From NCBI GenBank assembly GCA_045598345.1, contig JAZLLX010000062.1:1-24660 (forward strand): DNA of 24,660 nt, in the 5' to 3' direction. The notes beneath the pieces were generated by a model, which was not told where the DNA came from, did not search any database, and saw only the letters and a list, made by a program, of their open reading frames with translations. How positions within the stretch are numbered: the first letter of the stretch is position 1; each line of letters starts with the position of its first letter. The DNA is from Phascolarctobacterium_B sp045598345. Lineage in GTDB: Bacteria; Bacillota; Negativicutes; Acidaminococcales; Acidaminococcaceae. This document shows, one piece after another, positions 15,489 through 21,750 of the stretch. The translations under genes and the position numbers were made by a program.

Positions 15489-16954
15489 TATTTGTCACCT
15501 CCCAAAGGAGCAAGTTTTTTATGAAAATCCGTTGCCTGTTCATAGGTAAAGGCAGCACGCAAAATACTGCTTTCATCCAGCACCTTGCCAATCAGCTGCA
15601 GCCCCACCGGCTTGCCGTCCACAAAACCACAGGGAACGGAAATACCCGGCAGACCCGCCATATTCACAGGAATGGTGCTCACGTCCAACATATAAATGCT
15701 CAAAGGATCCATCTTGTCGCTGTAACTGAAAGTGGTAACAGGGCAGGTGGGGGTAAGAATTACATCCACCTTCTTGAAGGCATCTTCAAAGTCACGGCGG
15801 ATCAAAGTTCTCACCTGCATTGCCTTGTTGTAATAAGCATCGTAGTAACCGCTGCTCAACACATAAGTACCCAACATTATGCGGCGGCGTACTTCTGCAC
15901 CAAAACCCTCCGTGCGGCTCAACGCCGTCATCTCAGGAGCGCTGGCCGCCTCCATATTGCGGTAACCGTAACGCACACCGTCAAAACGGGCAAGGTTGGC
16001 GCTGGCCTCCGCTGGGGCAATGATGTAATAAGTGGTAACAGCATATTCCGTATGGGGCAGGGAAATATCCACCAAAGTAGCCCCCATCTCCTCAAACTTT
16101 TTGGCTGCCGCCATAACCGTATCCTTAACCTTCGGGTCAACACCTGCCTCAAAATATTCCTTCGGCAAACCAATCTTCATACCTTTTACATCGGGTACCA
16201 ATGCCTTCGTAAAATCGGGCACTTCCACATCCAAACTGGTGGCATCGTGAACATCCTTGCCACAGATTGTGTTCAACACCAAAGCCGCATCCGTAACATC
16301 ACGGGTGATAGGCCCAATCTGGTCCAAAGAAGAAGCAAACGCCACACAACCGTAACGGCTTACACGGCCATAGGTCGGTTTAATACCAACACAACCGCAG
16401 AAGGAAGCGGGCTGACGGATGGAACCGCCCGTATCACTGCCCAAACTCCAAATGGCTTCACCTGCAGCAATAGCGGCCGCACTGCCGCCGCTGGAACCGC
16501 CCGGCACACACTCTAATTTCCAAGGATTGTGGCTGGCACCAAAATAACTGGTTTCCGTAGTGGAACCCATAGCAAATTCATCCAAATTGGTCTTGCCCAG
16601 GAAAATTGTTTCATCCTTGCGGAGATTGGCAATAACATGAGCATCATAAATAGGAACAAAATTTTCCAAAATCTTGCTGGAACAAGTTGTACGCAAACCC
16701 AAAGTGGAAATATTATCTTTGATGGCGCCCGGCACACCTGCCAAAGCAGGAACTGCTTTACCGGCAGCCAACAAGTCGTCCACCTTTTTTGCCTGGGCAA
16801 GAGCATTCTCCCTGTCCAAAGTCACATAAGCATGAATCTCCTTTTCCACCTTATCAATACGCTCAAAAAGGGCATTGGTAAGTTCCACGCTGCTGATTTC
16901 TTTTTTGACTAATTTTTCGTGTGCCTCATGGGCTGTCAATTCATATAAACTCAT
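15488..16954 (-). CDS. gatA: Asp-tRNA(Asn)/Glu-tRNA(Gln) amidotransferase subunit A
   Basis: A 488-residue amidase that releases ammonia from glutamine for tRNA-dependent amidation. The amidase-signature catalytic triad is intact: K79 (in GAIKDN), S154 (in PGGSSGGSAAA) and S178 (in SDTGGSIRQPAS), at the same positions as in well-studied GatA proteins. A GGAGGGG ribosome binding site precedes the ATG at 16954. It lies 14 bp after gatC and touches gatB, a three-gene operon in the order gatC-gatA-gatB. This implies the organism forms Gln-tRNA and/or Asn-tRNA by the indirect route. Confidence 0.97.
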   Translation of the reverse strand: MSLYELTAHEAHEKLVKKEISSVELTNALFERIDKVEKEIHAYVTLDRENALAQAKKVDDLLAAGKAVPALAGVPGAIKDNISTLGLRTTCSSKILENFVPIYDAHVIANLRKDETIFLGKTNLDEFAMGSTTETSYFGASHNPWKLECVPGGSSGGSAAAIAAGEAIWSLGSDTGGSIRQPASFCGCVGIKPTYGRVSRYGCVAFASSLDQIGPITRDVTDAALVLNTICGKDVHDATSLDVEVPDFTKALVPDVKGMKIGLPKEYFEAGVDPKVKDTVMAAAKKFEEMGATLVDISLPHTEYAVTTYYIIAPAEASANLARFDGVRYGYRNMEAASAPEMTALSRTEGFGAEVRRRIMLGTYVLSSGYYDAYYNKAMQVRTLIRRDFEDAFKKVDVILTPTCPVTTFSYSDKMDPLSIYMLDVSTIPVNMAGLPGISVPCGFVDGKPVGLQLIGKVLDESSILRAAFTYEQATDFHKKLAPLGGDK

Positions 16955-16968
16955 TTACACCCCTCCGC

Positions 16969-17253
16969 CTATTCCAACACACGGGGAACCTTAAAGCCCC
17001 CATTATGCTCTGCCGGAGCATTCTTTAACGCCGCATCATGATCAACACCGGGCAAAGCCACATCCTCACGGAACACATTGCTCACGGGAAGCACATTGGC
17101 AGTGGGCTCAATACCCTTGGTGTCCAATTTTTGCAGTTTGTCCGCATAGTCCAAAATCTGATTGAACTGCTCTGTGAACTTATCCAGTTCCGCCTCAGGA
17201 ACAGTCAACCGGCTCAACGCTGCGATGTATTTAACATCCTCTTTAGTAACCAT
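16969..17253 (-). CDS. gatC: Asp-tRNA(Asn)/Glu-tRNA(Gln) amidotransferase subunit C
   Basis: A 94-residue GatC that wraps around GatA and stabilises the GatCAB complex. Family features include VKYIAALSRLTVPEAEL near the N-terminus and the central QILDYADKLQKLDT. I chose the ATG at 17253 because AAAGGAG is 7 bp upstream; a GTG one codon earlier would be too close to it. It is first in the gat operon and has a near-consensus extended promoter. Confidence 0.94.
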   Translation of the reverse strand: MVTKEDVKYIAALSRLTVPEAELDKFTEQFNQILDYADKLQKLDTKGIEPTANVLPVSNVFREDVALPGVDHDAALKNAPAEHNGGFKVPRVLE

Positions 17254-17283
17254 CACAAATCTCCTTTTTAGAATATTTTTTAT

Positions 17284-17312
17284 ATTATACCACTATTAGC
17301 GATAATTCACAA
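17284..17312 (-). promoter_or_regulatory. Promoter of gatCAB
   Basis: On the minus strand, -35 TTGTGA (17307-17312), a 17-bp spacer ending in TGG, and -10 TATAAT (17284-17289), an extended -10 promoter. The -35 box lies inside an AATTCAC heptamer array of repeat R5, so repeat DNA supplies part of the promoter. Confidence 0.75.
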
Positions 17313-17540
17313 TTCATAATTCACAATGAAAGTAAAAAGTTCCTGTGATTAAAATAAGGGCAAAGGATTTAGGAATCAGGATTCAGGGAAAGTCCGCATA
17401 AAGCGAACTCTTGGCCCCTTGGTGAAGGTTCGCACTCTACCGCCTTCCCTGCTATAATCACAGGAACTATTTACCATATTTGGTCTTTGCTCTTTGTTCT
17501 TTGACGTTTATTTCCATAATTACTCATTACTAATTACTAA
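17300..17540. repeat. Modular intergenic repeat region R5
   Basis: Between gatC and the zinc-ribbon gene. AATTCAC/AATTCAT heptamers (about 17304-17327), inverted boundary motif (17328-17355), AAGGATT/TAGGAAT/CAGGATT heptamers (about 17363-17390), a truncated hairpin module CCCCTTGGTGAAGG (about 17415-17428), direct motif (17453-17478), TTTGGTC/TTTGCTC heptamers (17479-17510), and ATTACTC/ATTACTA heptamers (about 17517-17540). The second core seen in R3 and R4 is absent. Confidence 0.83.
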
Positions 17541-17572
17541 TCTAAAAAAGCGGCTTTCGCCGCTTTTTTAGA
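17541..17572 (-). terminator. Intrinsic terminator after the zinc-ribbon gene
   Basis: Arms 17541-17554 and 17559-17572 are perfect 14-bp complements (core AAGCGGC) around a TTTC loop, with A and T tracts built into the stem. It starts right at the stop codon and can act in both directions. Confidence 0.9.
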
Positions 17573-17764
17573 TTACCTGCTCCATCCGGGTTTGAACACA
17601 TAACCACATTCCTGACAAACTACCTTATCATCCGGCACACTGGTATTCCCCATATTCCAACCGTAATCCTTTTTAATTTTCAGTTTGTCAGTCCCCAACC
17701 AAAAATTATGCTTGTTACTCTTTGTAACCAATTTGCTGCCGCCGCAGCGTGGACATTCCAACAT
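17573..17764 (-). CDS. Small zinc-ribbon protein (63 aa)
   Basis: Two cysteine pairs, CPRCGG (C4, C7) and CQECGY (C50, C53), form a classic four-cysteine zinc ribbon around a basic, aromatic middle. I do not recognise a specific family; zinc ribbons of this size may bind nucleic acid or a protein partner. The ATG at 17764 is favoured because AAGGAGGT is ideally placed, although the frame is open further upstream. It has its own promoter and a strong terminator, so it is a monocistronic small gene. Confidence 0.8.
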   Translation of the reverse strand: MLECPRCGGSKLVTKSNKHNFWLGTDKLKIKKDYGWNMGNTSVPDDKVVCQECGYVFKPGWSR

Positions 17765-17813
17765 TTTTCGCACCTCCTTAAAATTTTGTGAATAGTTTTC
17801 TCTTTTTGAGATG

Positions 17814-17842
17814 TATTTATGATAGCATAAGGTGCGGGTCAA
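17814..17842 (-). promoter_or_regulatory. Candidate promoter of the zinc-ribbon gene
   Basis: On the minus strand, -35 TTGACC (17837-17842), a 17-bp spacer and -10 TAAATA (17814-17819), giving a leader of about 45 nt before the ATG at 17764. Confidence 0.55.
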
Positions 17843-17885
17843 ATATGGTACAAGATGAAAATATTTTGATTTTTTCCCGCCATTC

Positions 17886-17905
17886 CCAAAACTATAGTTT
17901 TTTTA
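17886..17905 (-). other. Small A/T hairpin at the end of the HAD gene
   Basis: AAAACTATAGTTTT (17888-17901) is a perfect palindrome over the stop codon, followed by T residues on the plus strand. It is a weak, AT-only structure and only a possible terminator. Confidence 0.3.
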
Positions 17906-18962
17906 CATCGTAACCATAAATAGTGGCAAAATCATTTTTCATGGAAATAGGAATCCAGCCATATTTCTCACAATTTTTCCGCATTTTCCCGGCACTTTTC
18001 AAACTGCCGTTTTCCCGTTCCGTGTCATCGCACAACACCGCAAAAGCCAAAGCACGGTGTCGGTTATTCATAACCGTATAATTGAACATTGCCATATCGC
18101 CCGAACCATTGCCAAAGGCAAGCACCGGACGGATGCCAATCTCCCTGTTAATAGCAATGATTTTGTTAAAATTAAGATTTTTGACAGCAAGTTCATTACC
18201 ACGCATTATTTTTTCATTGCCGGCGGCACCATAAAAATATCTGCTGCTGTCAGAATTACCCATTCTCTCTGTTGTAATGCTGTGGTCACTGCCAATTATA
18301 TTTTGGTATGGTATCTTCAACGGTTCGCAATAAACACGCATTTCATCCCTCTCGCTCCCCGTGACGATATATATGGAAAATTTATTGTTCCGCAGATAGG
18401 ATACTATTTCAACCATTGGTAAAAAGAACTCTTCCCCAACTTTAAGATTGGTATAACCCTCAACCTTTTCAGTGGTTATATAGTGCCGTACATATTCCCT
18501 GTACTCTTCCGGAGTTTGCCACGCCAAACAATCCACATAGACCTGTTCCAATTCCTGCCGCACCTGTACCGGCATTGACCCTCCGGCAATAATTTCCCTC
18601 ATTTGAGCCACTGCCTTTTCATTTTTACATTTTAAGGGTACATTGGGGTCTGCATTGCGATGTAAAAACATCATTCCTTCAAAATAATAGGGATTACGCT
18701 CACCTATCAAAGTTCCGTCACAATCAAACACCGCAACCCTCTCCGATACCGGGATAAAATTTTGGCTGTTGGGATTAACAACATCTTTAACATATTCAAC
18801 CAAAATCTTTTTAGCATTTGATTCAGCAGTCCAATATTTAAAGTTCTTCTCCCGTTTGATATTTATTTTAGCTATGTCTTCCCGACACATAGCATCAGCC
18901 ACAGGGCAAATGTTTGTAAGCAAATATAAAAATGTTAAGAAACCCAACAACAAATTTTTCAT
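17892..18962 (-). CDS. Secreted HAD-superfamily phosphatase
   Basis: A 356-residue protein with an N-terminal signal peptide (charged MKNL, hydrophobic core to about residue 20, likely cleavage after VADA at 24). HAD motif I is F-D80-C-D82-G-T, motif II is T201 in IYIVTGS, and motif IV is GNGSGDM (284-290), so the phosphatase core is complete. A large cap of about 110 residues lies between motifs I and II, in the manner of phosphoserine-phosphatase-like enzymes. It is expected to act outside the cytoplasm on an unknown phosphomonoester. CGGAGT precedes the ATG at 18962, and an extended -10 promoter lies upstream. It appears monocistronic. Confidence 0.83.
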   Translation of the reverse strand: MKNLLLGFLTFLYLLTNICPVADAMCREDIAKINIKREKNFKYWTAESNAKKILVEYVKDVVNPNSQNFIPVSERVAVFDCDGTLIGERNPYYFEGMMFLHRNADPNVPLKCKNEKAVAQMREIIAGGSMPVQVRQELEQVYVDCLAWQTPEEYREYVRHYITTEKVEGYTNLKVGEEFFLPMVEIVSYLRNNKFSIYIVTGSERDEMRVYCEPLKIPYQNIIGSDHSITTERMGNSDSSRYFYGAAGNEKIMRGNELAVKNLNFNKIIAINREIGIRPVLAFGNGSGDMAMFNYTVMNNRHRALAFAVLCDDTERENGSLKSAGKMRKNCEKYGWIPISMKNDFATIYGYDVKKL

Positions 18963-18988
18963 CCGTAATACTCCGTTTAATTTTTTTT

Positions 18989-18997
18989 ATTATACCA
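18989..18997 (-). promoter_or_regulatory. Extended -10 promoter of the HAD phosphatase gene
   Basis: On the minus strand, TGG-TATAAT. The best -35 match, TTCACA, is 15 bp away, short of ideal, which suits an extended -10 promoter. Confidence 0.6.
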
Positions 18998-19017
18998 CAA
19001 AATGTGCTATGTGAAGT

Positions 19018-19460
19018 TAAAAGATAAAAACTTTAAGCTTAACGTTATGGTAAAAATTTCCTGTCATTATAATAAGGCCAAAGGATTTAGGAATCAGGAT
19101 TCAGGGAAAGTCCGCATAACGTGAAACCTAATTTCTAATTTAATTTTCTGGAACACCCCACCACAATTACGCATTTCGCATTACGCATTATTATTACGCC
19201 CTTAACCCTTAGTCCTTAGCCCTTAACCCTAAAACACAATTCCTAATTCCGCATTATAAATTAAAAAAATTTTAAACCAATACCTACAAAATCAACAAAA
19301 TTTTCGTCTTGTATATATAGGGGGAGATTTAGTTAGAAGTTAAAACCTTACCATCCCTAACCTCTAATCCCTAACCTCTAACCACTATTTATAGTCACAG
19401 GAACATTCTACCATAATTACTCATTACTAATTACTCATTACTCATTATACTTAACTCTCC
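19018..19460. repeat. Modular intergenic repeat region R6
   Basis: A degenerate member. GTTAAAA/GATAAAA heptamers (about 19016-19033), inverted boundary motif (19047-19073), AAGGATT/TAGGAAT/CAGGATT heptamers (about 19082-19108) identical to those in R5, a decayed motif with GGAACACCCCACCACA (about 19152-19167), ATTACGC/ATTTCGC heptamers (19168-19192), CCCTTAA/CCCTTAG heptamers (19199-19232), CTAACCT/CTAATCC heptamers (about 19357-19382), direct motif (19390-19415) and ATTACTC heptamers (19416-19447). Together with 19461-19697 it makes a gene-free stretch of over 700 bp. Confidence 0.8.
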
Positions 19461-19483
19461 GCTTTTAATTTTTTTAAACACAT

Positions 19484-19670
19484 GGAAATTTCGTAATTTC
19501 CACATGGAAATTACGGAATTTCCCGCAAAAACACTTAACCCCAATTGTACCCATTTTGAAAAAATCAACAAAAAAAATTTTTTGAATTTTTTAACTGCGA
19601 ACACTCGCAGCCAAAAATCGTAAGCAGTGAAAATTCCGTAATTTTCCCGGTAAAATTACGAAATTTTCAC
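19484..19670. repeat. 187-bp foldback element with palindromic ends
   Basis: The left end is an inverted repeat with 18-bp arms (19484-19501 and 19506-19523, one mismatch). The right end is an inverted repeat with 19-bp arms (19627-19645 and 19652-19670, one mismatch). The two ends are themselves inverted copies: AAATTTCGTAATTT of the outer left arm and AAATTCCGTAATTT/AAATTACGGAATTT of the inner arms reappear reversed at the right. A small CTGCGA/TCGCAG hairpin lies in the middle (19592-19607). No open frame fills it. It resembles a miniature inverted-repeat element. Confidence 0.75.
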
Positions 19671-19697
19671 AAAAAAAGTGTTGCCACTATTGAACCT

Positions 19698-20315
19698 TTA
19701 ATTAAATTTATCCCTTTCACCTATCCTTGCAAGATTAACAAGAACATCATCAATATTTACAATTTCAATTACTTTCCACTCGCCACTACTCATTTTTTCC
19801 ATACGACAACGAATTTTCAATTCATCATCATATTTAGAAATCGCAACAAAAGAAACTATAGCATCTGAATCATGTTTAATTTCTTCTTTGAAATCTTTTA
19901 CTGTAGCTTTTTTCTTGTCTGCTTTTGTCTCTTTCTTTTCATCACTCTTACCCTTATCTTTTTGTTCTATCGTTTCTTCATCAAATTCCTTTTGAATCAT
20001 TGTTTTCAATTCAGAGGTATATTTTTCAACTACAGCCGGTTTCATAATTTGTGCAAAGCCAAGAATATACGGATTGTCCGAGTCAAATTCTTTTTGTTGT
20101 TTCATCAAATAAACAATTATTTTATCATATCCTTTATCTATGACCGAATGAAAATCAACATGTTGCTCTAACTGAATAATGTCCTTATTCTTAATCGCTT
20201 CACCAACTAATTTCAACGAATAAAGCGGTGTCTTAACAAAATAAAGAAAATAATAACCCAAAGCACAAGCAACTAATACCGCAACAGCAATTAGTGCCTT
20301 AACTGAATTCTTCAT
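19698..20315 (-). CDS. Membrane-anchored protein with DUF2939-like N-terminal region
   Basis: A 205-residue protein with one N-terminal transmembrane helix or uncleaved signal (about 7-27), then YSLKLVGEAIKNKDIIQLEQHVDF (a 24-residue stretch at about 32-55 with the Y, A-I, D and V-D-F pattern typical of DUF2939). A lysine/glutamate-rich spacer lies at about 115-142, followed by a compact C-terminal region ending in EWKVIEIVNIDDV. DUF2939 proteins have no established function. AAGGGGGT precedes the ATG at 20315. It stands 90 bp after the HNH gene. Base composition is AT-rich like the rest of the island. Assignment to the family is tentative. Confidence 0.7.
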   Translation of the reverse strand: MKNSVKALIAVAVLVACALGYYFLYFVKTPLYSLKLVGEAIKNKDIIQLEQHVDFHSVIDKGYDKIIVYLMKQQKEFDSDNPYILGFAQIMKPAVVEKYTSELKTMIQKEFDEETIEQKDKGKSDEKKETKADKKKATVKDFKEEIKHDSDAIVSFVAISKYDDELKIRCRMEKMSSGEWKVIEIVNIDDVLVNLARIGERDKFN

Positions 20316-20405
20316 TTCATACCCCCTTAATCCTCAAAATCCTTAACCTATTACAATATGTCATACAATACTAATTTGTTATATGCTATGTGGCTTTCCT
20401 GCCTT

Positions 20406-21128
20406 TTACCTCAAAAATACCACATCTCTATGATATTCTAAGTTCCTTAATAAAACCGGTGTACAACGCAAATCAAAGCTTGTATTTTCATCTACATTCA
20501 AAATGTCCTTATCAGATTGTAACATGGTTTTAGATACAATTATTTTCCCATCATTTTTAAAAGAAATCAAACCCAAATCAAACATTTTATCGTAGATAGA
20601 ATTTAATAACAATCCATTTTCTGCACTTAATCTTTCCTCATTGTCAGAAACTGACCAAGGTTTGATATGGCTGGCAATGAGTAACCTTGGATCAGCAATA
20701 TGAGAAACAATGCAATTCTTATATTTTTCCAATACCCTCTTTCTAAATAATCCTTGACCTACCCTCGCTTTAACTATGGCATCTTTTTGCGTAACCGATA
20801 AACTCGTATCATCTTCTATTTCATCTACAATTAATTTTGCATCATCTGGAGAAACACATTTCAGATAACTTTGATATTGTTTTAACCCGTTACTATACAT
20901 ACTGTTACCCCTTGTGTTTTTCGCTTTAAAATCTTCGTTTTGAAGAATTAAAAATAACGCCAGTTCAAATTCAACTGCGTTCATCTCTTCCAAGGGTTTA
21001 TTGATAACACCAATTTTCAACATATCTTTTGAAACCGCCCTAACAGCACCTTCGTAATGTCTTGCAGAACTTTCTGATATACTTACATGTTCAAAAAGAA
21101 AAGTATAAAATTCATTCAGTGCAATCAT
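20406..21128 (-). CDS. HNH endonuclease (HNH_2-type restriction endonuclease)
   Basis: A 240-residue protein. The C-terminal half shows the restriction-type HNH pattern: LLIASHIKPW (149-158), ERLSAENGLLL (165-175) and YDKMFDLGLISF (179-190); H154, N171 and D180 fall at the expected positions. In related proteins a cysteine pair precedes the histidine; here only C139 is visible. The N-terminal 130 residues are probably target-recognition or dimerisation. Its ATG overlaps the vsr stop codon as ATGA, so the two are co-translated. HNH enzymes of this type often accompany a cytosine methyltransferase and Vsr in restriction systems. No methyltransferase is present nearby. Confidence 0.87.
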   Translation of the reverse strand: MIALNEFYTFLFEHVSISESSARHYEGAVRAVSKDMLKIGVINKPLEEMNAVEFELALFLILQNEDFKAKNTRGNSMYSNGLKQYQSYLKCVSPDDAKLIVDEIEDDTSLSVTQKDAIVKARVGQGLFRKRVLEKYKNCIVSHIADPRLLIASHIKPWSVSDNEERLSAENGLLLNSIYDKMFDLGLISFKNDGKIIVSKTMLQSDKDILNVDENTSFDLRCTPVLLRNLEYHRDVVFLR

Positions 21129-21541
21129 TTATTCCCCTCACTTTCAATATACTTCAAAACTTTATTCAAACATTTATCTAAATTTCTCTTTATCTCGTCA
21201 TCCCAAAACCTAATAACAGTCCAACCATTATCCCTCAATGTTATCGTACATTCCAAATCCCGCTCTTTGTTTCTCTGTATCTTATTCTTCCAAAACTTTG
21301 TATTAGTCGCCACCTGACTGCCGTCACCGTCTTTGCCGTGCCAAAAAGTACCATCACAGAACACTGCAATTTTATATTTGGTAATGGCAATGTCCACCTG
21401 ATAACCGCAAACCCTATAATTTTTGCGATACCTTATGGCCCTGTGCCACAACGCCTTTCGCAAAAGCAGTTCCGGCTTTGTGTCCGTGCTGTGTATCGCC
21501 GACATACATTTATGCCTTTGTGTTTTGGTTAATCTGTCCAT
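21125..21541 (-). CDS. vsr: Vsr-like very short patch repair endonuclease
   Basis: A 138-residue Vsr/DUF559-like PD-(D/E)XK endonuclease. MDRLTKTQRHKCMSAIHS opens as in Vsr, TKPE lies at 21-24, catalytic D50 is in QVDIA, and GTFWHG spans 64-69. Vsr nicks beside T:G mismatches created by 5-methylcytosine deamination, usually next to a cytosine methyltransferase gene. In the enterobacterial enzyme a CFWHHHHC zinc site is present; here those ligands are absent (T65, K70, G72), as in a common Bacillota subgroup, so the exact substrate is uncertain. No Shine-Dalgarno sequence precedes the ATG at 21541. Three decayed copies of its 3' end lie upstream. Confidence 0.87.
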   Translation of the reverse strand: MDRLTKTQRHKCMSAIHSTDTKPELLLRKALWHRAIRYRKNYRVCGYQVDIAITKYKIAVFCDGTFWHGKDGDGSQVATNTKFWKNKIQRNKERDLECTITLRDNGWTVIRFWDDEIKRNLDKCLNKVLKYIESEGNK

Positions 21542-21553
21542 AAATATTTTTTA

Positions 21554-21609
21554 GCAAACTACTCTTTCGTCATAAACGCAAAGCGTTTATGACAACTCCC
21601 CTCGCAATG
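21554..21609. repeat. 56-bp hairpin-bearing direct repeat, copy 1 (vsr leader)
   Basis: Contains GTCATAAACGC (21569-21579) and its exact complement (21583-21593) around an AAA loop, then CTCCCCTCGCAATG. It matches 24096-24151 at about 50 of 56 positions by eye, with no gaps, in the same orientation. It lies 12 bp before the vsr start. Confidence 0.85.
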
Positions 21610-21663
21610 AAAGGCAGCAAATGAACTGCAAAAGACGAGGGTAATGCGAAATCAAGTTTTCAG

Positions 21664-21688
21664 ATTTTGCACACACGGTGTGCAAAAT
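21664..21688. repeat. Perfect 11-bp inverted repeat
   Basis: ATTTTGCACAC (21664-21674) and its exact complement (21678-21688) around ACG. It lies in the space between the downstream DUF1016 gene and the vsr leader repeat. Confidence 0.7.
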
Positions 21689-21693
21689 GTTTT

Positions 21694-21750
21694 ACTGCTA
21701 TCCAAACTCTTCTTTATCCCATCAACCCAAAACCTTAAAATTTCCCAACT
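21694..21750 (-). pseudogene. Remnant of a vsr 3' end (copy B)
   Basis: On the minus strand this translates as G-W-E-I-L-R-F-W-V-D-G-I-K-K-S-L-D, closely matching GWTVIRFWDDEIKRNLDK of the intact Vsr. DNA matches over the whole 57 bp with small indels. It overlaps the last codons of the DUF1016 gene in another frame, so that gene's C-terminus ends in vsr-derived DNA. Confidence 0.65.

Noticed and set aside
3249..19460. CRISPR array from repeated motifs
   Set aside because: The repeats are either contiguous 7-nt units or scattered motifs; there are no regularly spaced unique spacers and no cas genes.
19627..19670. Terminator after the DUF2939-like gene
   Set aside because: The stem is long but AT-rich, lacks an adjacent T run, and is matched by an inverted copy at 19484-19523, which fits an element end better.
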